Shown: piece by piece, positions 34,919 to 47,410 of the stretch
How positions within the stretch are numbered: position 1 is the first letter of the stretch
Layout: every line of letters begins with the position of its first letter
Assembly (NCBI GenBank): GCA_001642005.1
Contig: LWCA01000001.1
Coordinates: forward strand, 1-64,000
Direction: 5' to 3'
DNA length: 64,000 nucleotides
From: Intoshia linei
Lineage: Eukaryota; Orthonectida; Rhopaluridae
The notes under the pieces: generated by a model
Database searches by the model: none
Seen by the model: the letters and a program-made list of their open reading frames with translations, nothing else
What the model was told of the DNA's origin: nothing
Translations under genes and position numbers: made by a program

Positions 34919-37374
34919 CTAATAATAAATTTAAAATAAAATATACATACATGTATATGGTATTATAATATAGTTACTTTTTACAGTAATTTTAGCATGG
35001 TTGATAAAAATAATCTTAGTATTATAAAAAATAAAATATTTTGTCTTTAGTTGATAAACAGTGTTCATTGTTAAACCTTTCTCGTATCCTGCAATGGTAA
35101 ATGAGTTATTTAATTTATTACGTTAGTATTAATTAGTAAAATTTATTTCATCTATCAAAACAATAACTCATTTTGTATACTATTGTTGATGAATAGATTA
35201 TTATGATAATTATCAATTATAATTGATAATTATATAATTGTATATTATTATAAATATTAATATAATATACCTATTTTGAGATGGTCCATTGAAGGTTTTA
35301 TAGTCTAATTTACTTTCTAAAAACGTTTATGAAAATTAATCATATGTTAACAGTGATTTTCAAACTTTTTTACATCAGCGCATCTCGGTATTAATTAATT
35401 TTGGCGGGTACCATGTATATTATACAAAGTATAATATACTAAAAGATTATGTTACTACAATATATATAATAATAAATATCCTTGTCATGAATGGGAATTA
35501 ATATCTTAAAGCAGTGGTCAACAACTTTTTTATATATACATAATATGTATTACATATATATATTTAAGGGCAGACATTGTTTTTTATTAAAGTGTTTATG
35601 AAATTAAAATTTATTTTAGCTGTCTTAATGTGCACTTGGATTTTGTATTGAGAATCACTGTGTCAACATACATACATGTATATTTAATATGTAAATATTA
35701 ATATTATAAGGGTATCTACTTAAATCCAACCATTTTTACTAAAAAGGAAAATTGACCAACATTTAAGAGAATACCAACCTTGTATATACTAATTACAGAT
35801 ATAAAATGTTTAATTACCTTTCTTTGACATGGCAAATTAATATCTAATTTGTAATATGAAAAATTTATTTCCAACAAATGAATTGTACTATTTGAGTCAA
35901 CATAGATAAGTTTACCTTTCCATATTAAATTTAAATAATCCCTATGGTTTAATAATATATACTATACTATCAATCTTTATGTGAGAGATATTATAAATTT
36001 CAATGATGAATATTATACATTGGTCAATTTATGTTAAAAATCAAGTACAAACTATGTACATTATCCATATAAATTATACAAGAAATGTACCCCATGATTA
36101 ACCAAGATTTGACTTTTGTATGGTTGAAATTTCAAACAATAGCTGTTACATCCAATAACTAAAAAACAATTTTAAAAGTTTCTATAAAAAGTTGTTTTAT
36201 TTAGAATAGGTTAAAATAACTGGGAGTTATTTAAAAAATGTTTCTAAAAGAAAAACAGGTAATAATGTCAATGTGAAAATCAACACACCTAGTTTGATTT
36301 GGTTGTCACCACTGTCACTACATAATGCTGCCAAAAATGGCCAATATCGCTAGTGAAGGAGATTACTATTAAATTAAAAAAATTTAAAAAAAATTCAAGA
36401 AAAATGGTGGTGGTGCTTGTTTACGTGGATGTTGGATACAGCTAAAAATAATGCAAGGGCAATGTCCATTGGACATTATACCAATAAGGTTCAGAATGTG
36501 ACATTGATCTATGCATACAATGTTTCATCCCATATCACACCAGATAACTTTTGTAAATTATAAATTACAATTTTAATTAATTAATTATATTTGTACAGTT
36601 AATATGTAATGCTCAAACATTTGAATTAAATTGTGTTTGTATAATTTTAATTTATATAATAATATCATTAAATTTATTTATGTACACATATTCTGCCAAT
36701 GTGACCAATATAGTTAGTTAAATAATTGGTCCCACGATATATCTTGATTCCGACTAGGGTAAATTATTTCAAATTTTACATGAACTCTATATACAGTGTA
36801 TTTATAATTAGCATAAATACTATAATTCGAACAAATTTTAAAAATCAAAAAATAGCTTGCGAGAAAATGAATGATGTTGATGTGATGAATAAAATGGTGT
36901 TTTTGACAATAAATATGCAATTTGATGTTAATTTCTACACCGGAAAAAATTGACTTGATTTTGAGACTATCAGTTTTCTAATTAAATGATTACAACGACG
37001 GATAGACACATATTTTTAGAAATTTTTTCATTATGTAAATAAACCAGTGATTATGATTCAATTTGGGTTTGTAACCTACATGTATTTGTACTACAGTAAT
37101 TTAAATAAATATAGAATAATTCATAATAAAAAATTTATTTCAACAAATTACATGCTATTGTTCAAAGATTTTATAAAAGTATTTCCACATATAATTTCGG
37201 TAGTAATAACATGTATTTTAAATTTACCTAAATTTATTTTTTTAAATAATGTATTAAAATGTATGCTAAACGAGGACATGTAAATTAAAAAAATTAAGAA
37301 AATTACAAGATGAAAAAAGTGTAAACTGTTTTTAACAGGACAAAGATCTGATATGGGTTACAATGAACCTTTTA
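34919..37374. other. Region upstream of the SLC44 exons
   Basis: It should contain the missing first exon of the SLC44 gene and its promoter. Candidate short ATG-donor stretches at 35826-35810 and 35288-35270 have the wrong phase. It holds a hAT-like MITE at 35351-35660. The overlapping ORFs at 36714-36953 have no family or splice support. Confidence 0.4.
35351..35660. mobile_element. Probable hAT-like MITE
   Basis: Ends CAGTGATTTTCAAACTTTTT and ...TATTGAGAATCACTG form imperfect inverted repeats over about 310 bp. An internal CAGTGGTCAACAACTTTTTT at 35514 suggests a nested or duplicated end. The target duplication is not clean. Confidence 0.5.
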
Positions 37375-40300
37375 TTAATACATTCTAGTGACTAAATCTA
37401 GATTTACTAAATTTGTTTAGTTCGAAATTTTTTATAATTATAAAACCAAACAAAAAATACCTTAATTATTAGTTTTGCTCAGATTAACAATTTATCCAGA
37501 TTATTGAATTTATTTTATAAATTTACCTTCATATAGCACATTTAAAAGTCTAAGACTTGATATTTCAGAATACGTTAATCCTCCAATTACAAATACCAAA
37601 TAACTATCAGAAACAGATTCCTTGTTATAGGCAGCTAAAAATAAAATTATAATATATACAATGCAAAAGTGTTCTATTTTATAGTTTTTTGTACCAAAAA
37701 AATCTAATTTGATATTAATATATGTATATATTTAAAATACAAATAATCCACATTTTATCGGTGCGTCACATTTATATTTACTCAAAAAATAATTTAAATT
37801 TTATTTCCTTATATATATATAAAATATAATTATAATAGATATTTAATAACTCCCAAGTATTGTAATTTTTTTTTGTTTCGAAATTATTTTAATGAATATC
37901 GACAAAAAATATTATAATTATAATTAATATAAATTATAATTTATATGGCTGGTTTTAGGGACATTTTAATTAATATTCACATTTTAAATAAGTTACGAAT
38001 AAGGTTTCTAAAGTCAAAGGTGATTATTTACGTATCTTTGAACAGAACCCTATTTTTTTATTACACTAAAAAATTTTTTAATATGTGTAAATGTGTTTTT
38101 CAACCGGTTCGCTCCAATCCGTTTATTTGCCGAAGTAAAAATATAAAATAAACTGTATAACATTTCACTTACGGCCAATTATATCACATTTTTTTGCTTT
38201 TAATACAGTAAAAACAAATTTTAATGTTAAATTAAGTGAGATAAAATTTGCAACTTTTCCTTGCAAAATCACAAACAATAATAAAAATTTTTAGTTTACT
38301 ATTTGGATATTTGCTTGAGCAAAAATTTTTTTTACTAACTCGCAAGGGTGACCCAATAGAAAAAGTGGTTGAGAAAAAATGTACATTTTACAATATAAAA
38401 GAAACATTTATTTATTAAAAATTATACTATTTAATTATAATTAATAAATAAATAATATTTTATAAATTGATAATTATCAATCATTAACATGAATCAATAT
38501 TAACAATTCAATAAAATAATAAAAAAATTACCAATAGACATGTTGATATTTTTTCTAAATAAACTAGAAGAAGGCCCAGAAAAATGCTTGAGCAAATTTT
38601 CAAGCTTTTCCCAACCCGATATGATTAAATGTTCTGTTAATTTTGTTATAGTTGGAATCCATCCATTATACATGTTGGTGATATCGTCATAATTGATTAA
38701 CTACAACAAATATAAATGACAAACACATGTAGAGTTTATTAAATTCATTTTCAAATAAAATTATAAATCGTACATAAGGTATTTTGTGATATATCAGAGA
38801 TTTTCAAAAAGATGCGAGCTCACATCCATTTTTAGATATTTGACAATGTGTGAATAATATTTCACTGAATATAGGAAATTTAAAATTTTGAATTTATTTT
38901 GTACTGATAATTTTTAAATTTTATCATAAAACGCTTTCAAAATTAATCATCTAATTCATTTTCTATTACAAGAAATTCATTGTAATGTATCGAAAATATA
39001 TTTTTTTACATGAGGCTGTGACTCTGAAAAGCAAATAAACTTTAAAAAACATGAAACTTTAAATGTTGTCTAGCGGTATAAATAATTTGTTTTTGAAAAC
39101 AGCTCCAATCTGCTATAAAGGAAGAAGATACCTGTTCCTTGCCTTTATCGGACAAATTAACACTAATATGGTTTAAATTTCTTTTCAATTGAGCAAAACT
39201 TGTATTGATCAATAAATTACTGAAAATTCCAACTTTTTTACAATTTGAAATTAAAGGTAAATAGCCAAATCCATACACCTAAAAATAAAAAAATAAAGGA
39301 ATAATAAAAAATTACCTGAATTAACGTTTTACTAATAACTTCAAATTGTTTTCCAGATAACCCGCCACACATATAGGAATACAGTTCAACGAGTCGTATA
39401 ATCTAAACATAATTTCAAGTATTTCAAACCTAAGTGTTAAGTTATGAATCGTAAAGTTTAAATATGCTTTTCCCAAATGCCAGTCCGCCGTGAAAAAGTG
39501 TGGAACATCTGGTTTAAACAATTACATCATTTTTATAAACAAAAGGATAAAATGTATTTTTTTACCCTGAAGGACTCAAATTCTAAAACTGCAAAATAGA
39601 TAAAAACGCGTCCTATGAAAAATTGTATTAAAAATTAGGTTTTTTTAAATTATACGATGTGAATTTTTTCAATAAACGGTAACACACAGACATTCAATTT
39701 TATATAAGTAAAGGATAAAGTAAAGGGCGTGCATTTATTCCGTCCTCAGTATTTTTCTTATTGATTTGTCAGTATTGGTGATGGTTTGTCAGTAGAAAAA
39801 TTGATTTTTCAGTATTGTACATAGTTTTGCAGAATTTTATTTGCCAATTGACAAGGTGTCAGTATAAATAATTGATTGTCAGTATTTAAATTATAAGGGC
39901 AGTAAAAAAAATTATTTTGTCAGTACTTTACATATACTGTCAGTATTTAAATTAAATGTTCTGTATAAAATGAAACTGACAAAAAATTTTATTTCATAAA
40001 AAATATTCTCTGGTGCAAACACAATAGAATATTTCCAATTTTTTTGTAATATGGTTTGTAGGTATAATGTGGTATCTTAATATTTCAGTTTTAACTTTCG
40101 TCTATAGTGGATGATTATTTCAACCACTAGATTTTTAATTTTTATACTGACACTCCAAAATTATCAAACTTACATTTCAATTTTTTTACTGACAAAATAT
40201 TATTTTATAAAATTTTTTTATTTCTATATACTTTTTTGTTGAGTTAGTTACAATTTTCGATGAATACTGATCTAGTTAATATATTTACTGACAAAAATGC

Positions 40301-43300
40301 AATTATGTACTGACATCAAAGCAATTAAAAACTGACACATATGTAATTGAATACTGATAAAATACTTTTTATTACTGATTTTTTAATGTATATACTGACA
40401 ATTTGGTGTTGAAAATACAGACAAATTAATTACTCCCAAAGTAAAGTAAATTCGTCAATAAAGAATGAAAAAATGTCAAAACTGATTGCATAATAATAAC
40501 AAAATTATTAAATCGTCAGTATAGACTGCATACGTGCTAACAGTGATTAGTAATCAGTTATTTGACATTGATCAAAATTTTTCTATATTTTATTTAAATC
40601 TCAAGGATCCCAGCCATATAATTTTGGACCCCAAGGGGAACCACTGTTTTAATGTATACATTATTTATAAATAATTGCGTTAACGGAATAAAATTTTTTC
40701 AGAACCAATTATTCCGTTAACGAGGAATTAGCCTGTACTTATGATTTAAAAAAATATCTCAGAATTATTATTTATGAAAACAGTCCTAAAATTTAAAAAA
40801 ATTTACAGGTGATACAGTTGTATCCTGTTAACATACAGGAAAAATTTCAATCTAAATAAGTGACGCTTTCACGGTCAAAAAAGGATTTTAGTATTCATAT
40901 TTATATTTTTTTTCCGAAATATTTTATTAAAACCAAAAATGTGAAATAATTAACAGTCCAAAAATTAAAAAAAAAAGATTATTCTGATAGAGCTTATTCC
41001 AGTTGATATAAATAAAAAATTTCAACACCAGATATCTACGCATTCCCGGTGAAAAATAATTTTTAATATATTATCAACCAATATTTTTCAAATATTTCGA
41101 TTAACATAAAAATTGAAAATGTAAATATTGATCCTACAATTTTAAAAAAATGTGCATTGTACGTCTACACATTTCCAATAAAAACATATGGGTGAAAATC
41201 TATATAATTCATTCCTTCGCAATTTTTAAATTTCAAATTTTCATTTTTATTAACATTTTGTTTAAAATTTAAATTAAAACGATAACAACGATTACTAAAA
41301 GTAATACAACTTTGTTATTATCATTTTTATATATATTTTTATTATAGATTTTTAAGTTAGATTTTCAACATGAATTTATTTTTTTGGTAGAATAGAAATG
41401 TGCCCTCGACAGAGGTAGGTGCTGTTTGTACGTAGTACATAACAGTTCCTAGTTATATATTATCATATATACAAAAAATAATAATGATAATAAATTATTT
41501 TTTTGTATGTATATATTTAAAATAAGGATTTTAAAGATTACGTCAATGATATCGCCTTTACAGTATACACAATTTTCAAAATAATCATAAAATTCTTCAA
41601 ATGTCATTGTTTCCATAATAAAATCTATAAAATGTAATATATAATAAAAACCGAAATTGACACGGTTAAATAATGGAAACTTTTAAAAATGACAAAAGAT
41701 TAACTTATTTTTACTTTTTTCGTAATCAAATCTTTCTGCGACATCAATATTGTTAATATATTTCAATAAACTTTCAGCCAAAGATATGTCTAAACATGTA
41801 TAAATGAAATTGAATCTTCTAATAATATAAAAAAATGTATAGAATATTCAATACTCATCAAATTAAACCATATTAAAAAAATATATGAAGCAATACCTCC
41901 AATGGAGATCCTCCATAATAATATAAAAATAAAATTACGATGTGCAATAATGGCCTTTAGTCGTTGAATCTCTGGTAATTTTTCAACCACTTTCTTCATG
42001 TGTGCAATATCGCTGGATTTATCTACCGCATTTTCCTAAATAATAACTATTACAAATAATGATAAATGATAATTAGTTTTACAGCGTACTGTCCAATCAA
42101 ATAACGGTTTTTCTTGCTAATTTCTTTTCCAACAGTCGGAATGTTTTTATATCTAATTTCTGAATAAAGCTCATCAGTATAATCAAAAGAAATGTTGACA
42201 TTGGATTCAAATTCAATTATGTTACCATTTTTAGCTAAATATAACAATTAATAATATTACTTTAAATCAGAGTTAATCGAGGTGGCGAATTGGCAATTTT
42301 GATAAAATAAAATTTGAATTTTGAGATAATTGAAAATAAAATTTTAAATTGTAAGTGAGATTTATTTTCTTTCAGTAATCCGAGGTAGTGGAGAAATAAC
42401 TTGAACACTTTCCGAATCTACTGGATAATCCGTTCACCTCATATTGGTTAATCTTAATTAACAAGATAATCCTAATTATTGATTTATCAATGAAACATCA
42501 ATAATCTCTATTCACTTAATAATTAAGTATTCATTAATTAATGATTTATTATATTTCTTTAAGAACATTATTATGCTCTCAGTGACGCATTTAAATTCAA
42601 ATAATGGAAAACTGGCAAAATCAAAAAACCATAAAAGTCTCATTAATTAAGGACCACTACACAATGTCTTTATATTGTAAAAAAAAAATTAAAATAGTTT
42701 ATATTTCTATACGTATAAATTCTATTACATCAATTCTATTACATAAATAGTAGCCGGAGTTTCACAAAAAAATTTGTCGCATCTGAGATAGTATGATAAA
42801 AATGTGATGCATGGTATGTAAAAGGATGACCACCCTGCTTTAAATATTGAAATTATTTCAAAATTTTATAAAATTTAAAAAACCCTCTTCAATCGTAAAA
42901 ATTTCATCAATTAATCCTTCATAACTTTGTTGTTTTAGCATAAGAGTAAAAATATCAATAGTACGATCCACAATGAAACAATTATGAAACTGATTATATT
43001 GAGAACGCTTGGTATCCTGCTTATTTTCCCTGTCTTTAATCATGCATAGCATCATCTACAGAAATTGAAATTGTAAAAAAAATTTTAATCTAAACGTTCG
43101 CATATTTTCCTTTAGCATAAATGTGATCAATTGATCCAAACAATTCTTCAAAATTTTGAAATGCTCCAAAACAATCATAAATGTGATTCATGTATTCATT
43201 TAAATAAATATTCTAAAAAATTCAAACTTGAAACAGCTGCAAACTACTGTGACATGAAATAGATAATTAGTAATTACCTGAAAACTATCTTTAATATTCA

Positions 43301-44725
43301 TATCGAATAAAGAATCATCCAAATGTGTAAAATAAATGTTAACATGGCGAATATAATTGAATAAGGATACCACGTTTTCGTTCTACAAATACATTTACAA
43401 TTTATATGAATTTGGTAAATATTCTGAAATTTTTGTAAAATCAACCTTTAATTTATTCAAACAAACCGCACACTTTCGAGGTAGAAAGACCAATATAAAT
43501 TCAACTGTAAATGCAGTTTTATTTAATCTTAATTAAAATAATATTAAGTACATTTCATACATTTGAATTCAAAATTTATCATAATTAAAAACATTTTAAG
43601 TAATACTTGACTATTAATTCACAAATTCTCGCTATATTGCAAATATCCGAATTTACAATAAATATGAAACTTGAACTATCTTGTTCTACGGTAGAAAGTT
43701 TTTCATCATCAAAATAATACATTTTCGTTACTTGAAAATCCTTTTAAAAAAATTAGTTACTATAATTTATATATTAATTATTGATGAATAATTAATTTTT
43801 ATAATTTTATCTATAAAGGCTTATTACAGTTTTAATTGTTTGATAATTGATGAAATCATGTTTTTTAATTATGTTCAGTGCTTGTTTTTCCCATACAATA
43901 TACTAAATTATACAATTAATGTGAACATATTGTAATGGGTGACTTTTGAAAACCGTTCTCAAGACAACCCAAAAATCACTAATAGATCCCTAAAAAGTTT
44001 AGCAAACAATGTATAATGCCATATAGCTTGAACCACCTCTCCATGGGTATGGATATGATAGTTTAATATTTAAATTTACATTTTGTTAATACACAAAATA
44101 GTTCTTATTTGTGATTTTTACATAATTAGTACAAAATATTTAGCAATTTAAGTTATATAAGTAAGGATAAGGAATTCCCAAACATATTTTACCGTGCAAA
44201 GTAAATTCCACATTAAAATTTGGGAAATTTATGATCTTCAAAGGGTCATCACTTTGAAAAAGTTCAGAAGCCCTGATATAAAATAAGAAATCGAAAACAG
44301 TACTCACTGAAAATTCAGAAATTTACATTGATACGCATTTGGCGTATACACAAAATAACAATCCAAGTATAGTACACTACATTTTGTAAATTAAACAAAT
44401 AAAGATTCCAAAAAAACTTGACTAGAGATTCCACCAGAAAAAATAAATGCGATTGATCATTCATTAGTACCTGGTTTAAAAAGAATAAATTGAAGTAAAA
44501 ATGAGATTTAAACACTAAAAAAGGAGTGATTCATTATAAAAATTAATAATGATATGGTTACAAAAAATAAAATTCCTGTTACAATTATGTTCAAATTTAC
44601 ATGTCTTTATTACTTCATAGTTTAATACTTTGTATTTAAGATACCTTTTGATCATAACTACATCTGAGAGCCTTTATTATTAATCCTTGAATCTGTTTCT
44701 TATAAATTTCGTTAATAGAAGACAT
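37375..44725 (-). CDS. VPS33A: Vacuolar protein sorting protein VPS33 (Sec1/Munc18 family), closer to VPS33A
   Basis: Sixteen exons encode about 571 aa; human VPS33A has 596. They run 44725-44645, 43902-43828, 43740-43607, 43527-43446, 43382-43278, 43212-43096, 43055-42884, 42234-42083, 42035-41939, 41789-41715, 41624-41542, 39402-39316, 39278-39132, 38700-38532, 37634-37527, 37406-37375. Colinear landmarks: YIVWEKQ, EFILVFLPRKC, FIVDRTIDIFT, SYEGLIDEIF, DELYSEIRYKNI, HISLAESLLKYI, VYGFGYLPLISNCKKVGIF, GWEKLENLLKHFSGP, VFVIGGLTYSEISSLRLL. Known role: the SM subunit of HOPS/CORVET, templating SNARE assembly for endosome-lysosome fusion. YEGLIDEI and the N-terminal VW favour VPS33A over VPS33B. 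The last 32-bp exon (V-NLDLVTRMY-stop) is the least certain. Intron 11 (2.1 kb) hosts the TGTCAGTA element. Confidence 0.9.
38087..38384. mobile_element. Possible hAT-like MITE
   Basis: GTGTTTTTCAACCGGTTCG near 38092 and GTGGTTGAGAAAAAATGTA near 38362-38380 are inverted, hAT-style ends. The flanking sequences GTAAATGT and GTACATTT match only partly. It lies in intron 14 of VPS33. Confidence 0.4.
39740..40440. repeat. Two-armed TGTCAGTA / TACTGACA motif array (copy 2, ~700 bp)
   Basis: The left arm (39744-39965) carries about ten TCAGTAT/TGTCAGTA cores in forward orientation every 15-30 bp. The right arm (40144-40440) carries about ten TACTGACA cores in the opposite orientation, around a non-repetitive centre. 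The whole is an inverted arrangement of subterminal motifs, as in some foldback or MuDR-like transposons. No coding sequence is seen. It lies in VPS33 intron 11, and a partial inverted copy is at 25015-25285. Confidence 0.75.
40600..40651 (-). mobile_element. Single end of a hAT-like element
   Basis: On the minus strand it begins CAGTGGTTCCCCTTGGGGTC and continues CAAAATTATATGG. No partner end was found within the intron. Confidence 0.4.
40735..41210. repeat. Blocks of the dispersed 'TTC-cGGTCAAAA' repeat
   Basis: CAGTCCTAAAATTTAAAAAA, TAACATACAGGAAAAATTTC and CTTTCACGGTCAAAAAAGG (40865) are followed by a diverged second unit ending CATTCCCGGTGAAAAATAAT (41041). Unit length is about 120-180 bp. 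It lies in VPS33 intron 11. Confidence 0.5.
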
Positions 44726-45424
44726 TGAAAATTTGAATAAACTTAGTAGGATCACTATGGACTTTCTGAATTTAAATTATATAAACTGAACCCAAAGCTA
44801 TAAAAACATGAGGAATATAATTCCTGATGAAAGTATAGGTATTCGGGTAATACATTCGACAGGTTTCAAATGAACCTTAGATTTTTCTGATCATGGTATT
44901 TATAATGTAGAAATTCCAAATTTTAACATTTACGAGACTTCACTTTCAGGAATTTTACATAACTTTTACGTTTAGAAAACTCAAAATTATAAAAAATATA
45001 AGCCAAAATATTTACAAATATTAATTTTGAAATGTGAACAATTGTATCACTGGTAATAGCTATTTATAGTCCATAATTTTTGATGTAATATAATTGAGAT
45101 GTATGTAATATGTATTGTGGATATAATTTTAAATATAATTTATAGACAAAACGTTTTAAAGAGTAATCGATATTGTTGTTACTTCAAGATTAAAAAAAAA
45201 TTTAAAACTAAGCCAATTTTGGTTACGATGAATGTAAGGTTATGAACGTTAGAAATAGATATAAATTCAATCGGATGAAAAAGTGAAACAATAGAAAAAT
45301 GTTAAAACACAAGATAGTTTTTAAGTTAAATTTAATAAAATTAGAATGGCAGAAGATTCGTATCTAAAAATGAGTAAATGAAAATACCAAATAAATAAAG
45401 AATACATGATAAATATTTAATTTT
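44726..45424. other. Intergenic between VPS33 and RPL37A
   Basis: AT-rich. It carries the VPS33 promoter and the RPL37A 3' flank. No gene or repeat recognised. Confidence 0.4.
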
Positions 45425-45813
45425 TTATTTTCTGCTGTCCCTCAATCTTCTAATTACACTTCGAACTGTGGCTGATCCAGCAGTACTAAATATAAATGTA
45501 ACCAATCAAAAAAAATGTACATGTAATCATAAGCTCCACCGCTAATAACTTTTTTACATCGTTGGCAATTCCAGATTCCGGTGGCTTTTCGAGTGATGGC
45601 TTTCTATTGAAGCTGCAAAATTATAAAAAACAAATGAAACCTTTCCACAAAACATGCAAATATGTTTTTTGTGTTGTGACTCTTCGCAATGTTTTATATA
45701 TTTTCGAAGAGAAGCACCATATCGCGTTCCGTATTTACCACAAACTCCAACTTTCTTTGTTTTACGGGCCTAAACTCAATATTTATATCGTAAAAATAAA
45801 TTGAAATTACCAT
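45425..45813 (-). CDS. RPL37A: 60S ribosomal protein L37a (eL43)
   Basis: Four exons: 45813-45811 (ATG only), 45769-45641, 45603-45521, 45485-45425. They give a 91-aa protein, the normal length. Sequence landmarks are [20 protein letters not shown], the zinc-binding CMFCGK...CQRCKK pair (C-x2-C / C-x2-C), [16 protein letters not shown] and [14 protein letters not shown] first exon holding only the initiator codon is common for ribosomal protein genes. The introns are 41, 37 and 35 bp. Known role: a zinc-ribbon protein of the large cytosolic ribosomal subunit. The start codon is 119 bp from that of MRPL27 on the other strand. Confidence 0.95.
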
Positions 45814-45932
45814 AAATTTTCACGAAATACTAATTATCGTTATAAATGTTGTATAGGTAATGTTAATAAACGTATATCTCTACAGTTTTTTTGGTAAATT
45901 GAGTTAATTCTAATAAAGTTGAATAAATTAGA
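45814..45932. promoter_or_regulatory. 119-bp bidirectional promoter, RPL37A / MRPL27
   Basis: The whole space between the two divergent start codons is 119 bp. Both 5' UTRs and core promoters must fit in it or overlap. No TATA box is convincing. Confidence 0.6.
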
Positions 45933-46394
45933 ATGAATAGTCTCGTAAAACTTTGTAAAACTCTCCGTAAGTAGAAATTTTCAAAAATATAAACAATTTA
46001 TAGACTCTACTTCCTTTTCAAAAATACTGTTTCGAACAATCACGAAAAATAAAAAACCATCTTGCGATAAACAACGAGGTCAAAAATTGATTGATAATGA
46101 ATGGGCAGAAAAAGACACAATTTTAGTTACTCAACTAAAATTACACTACTATCCTGGAGATAATGTAATTTTACTAAATTCAAAGTTAATTTTAACAAGG
46201 TAGGGTGTTCAAGAGACTACACATTATACGCACTAGAAAGCGGACGAGTTTTAATAACCTCAGAACTTTTGAAACCAAAAATCGATAGTAAACTATACAT
46301 TGTTATGAAAAAAGGCAAAGAATTTCATAGATATTTTTATCACATTATACCTGAAAAACAAAACACTAAATTTAAATTAATCGACGAAATTTAA
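45933..46394 (+). CDS. MRPL27: Mitochondrial 39S ribosomal protein L27 (bL27m)
   Basis: Three exons (45933-45966, 46004-46164, 46200-46394) encode 129 aa; human has 148. The N-terminus (MNSLVKLCKTLHSTSFSKI...) is basic with hydroxylated residues, as expected of a mitochondrial presequence. The bL27 core follows: KKPSCDKQRGQKLI, YYPGDNVGCSRDYTLYALES (family pattern HPGxxVGxGKDxTLYAL), GRVLI. Known role: a large-subunit protein near the peptidyl-transferase centre of the mitoribosome. The second intron is 35 bp, among the shortest in the window. The stop is 33 bp from that of convergent ISY1. Confidence 0.88.
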
Positions 46395-46427
46395 ATCAAA
46401 ATAAATTTGTACATTTTATTAGTCTAA

Positions 46428-47189
46428 TTAAACTTGGTCAACAGTTTCAGATTTAGGAATTTCACCTTGTATCGGCTTGAGAGTATATTTCTTTAACAAT
46501 TCTTGTTTTTTAGATTCCAGTATACGTTGTTCCATTTCTTCTTTAGTTGGTACAATTATATCCAAAGAATATGATTCATCATAATTAATTTCACTTGAAA
46601 CGGGATTGTCCGTTTGAATATTGTTACTTTGAAATTCCAAAACTTTTTGAGAAATTAATTCCTTTTCGAATTTTTTTTCTTGTTCAATTAATTCTTTATC
46701 ATCTTCGTCACGATAGCCATAATAATCTGTGTTTAAATTTCTTGCCAATTCACTTCGGCTTTTTTGTTTAGGTTTAGGTGCTTGTTCAAAAAGTTCGCGA
46801 ACTCCGGGTAAATCTTTTACGGCACCAAAATATTTGTAACCGCGGGAGCCAGGAACTTCTTGGCCTTGACTGGTTGTTTTTGGAGCAGACGAAACGTGTC
46901 GCCCACCCAGTTTGTAAATTTGCTTTTCCCAGTGTTTTTTTTCTCGTAGAAGTTTGTTTATATGGTCATTCAAATCACGCAATTTAAAGGCACCTAAACC
47001 GGCATTTTGTATGGTAGCTACGTTTCTGGAAATTTCACTAATTATTTGACGTCTCCATCTTTCCGCCTTTTTTAAATCTGTACATTCGCTAGCCAAGTAC
47101 GGTCTATGTTCTCGTGGGTTTTTCAATTCTATTTGGTATGCCCTCCATCTCGCTAAAGTTGTCATTGCTTTTTCAGAATTTCTCGCCAT
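46428..47189 (-). CDS. ISY1: Pre-mRNA splicing factor ISY1
   Basis: Single exon, 253 aa. The conserved N-terminus MARNSEKAMTTLARWR is followed by ASECTDLKKAERWRRQIISE, IQNAGLGAFKLRDLNDHINK, LLREKKHWEKQI and GYKYFGAVKDLPGVRELFEQ. The acidic C-terminal region is more divergent. Known role: a component of the spliceosomal NineTeen-related complex, present in catalytic spliceosomes (B*/C). It is intronless, although most neighbours have many introns. The promoter faces the tRNA gene at 47411 (221 bp away). The 3' end lies 33 bp from the MRPL27 stop. Confidence 0.97.
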   Translation of the reverse strand: MARNSEKAMTTLARWRAYQIELKNPREHRPYLASECTDLKKAERWRRQIISEISRNVATIQNAGLGAFKLRDLNDHINKLLREKKHWEKQIYKLGGRHVSSAPKTTSQGQEVPGSRGYKYFGAVKDLPGVRELFEQAPKPKQKSRSELARNLNTDYYGYRDEDDKELIEQEKKFEKELISQKVLEFQSNNIQTDNPVSSEINYDESYSLDIIVPTKEEMEQRILESKKQELLKKYTLKPIQGEIPKSETVDQV

Positions 47190-47410
47190 TATAATTTTAA
47201 TAAAGTTTCTATAGATATGATGTTAACTTTCTTACACTTTTTGAAATTGTAACTATATCATTGTTTGTTATTTTAGTTACAGAGTAATGTTTAGTATCGA
47301 GTGATTCTCGATTAGATAATTGTTTTCAACTTTGTTACAAGTGTAGTTATTAGGTTTTAATTCGTTTACTTTTTGATATTTAAAAAGGTATTAAGACTTT
47401 CTGTCTTTGA

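Noticed and set aside
36714..36953. Overlapping open frames on both strands upstream of SLC44
   Set aside because: Low-complexity composition, no splice sites that fit, no family similarity; a glycine-proline motif sought for the SLC44 first exon does not fit the phase.
37945..38151. Plus-strand ORF in VPS33 intron 14
   Set aside because: AT-rich composition and overlap with a probable hAT-like end; no family match.
44315..44515. Open minus-strand stretch inside the first VPS33 intron, with a few hydrophobic motifs
   Set aside because: Exon 44725-44645 joins exon 43902-43828 directly in phase (…CSYDQK / YIVWEKQ…), matching the family; this stretch would break the frame and has no family match.
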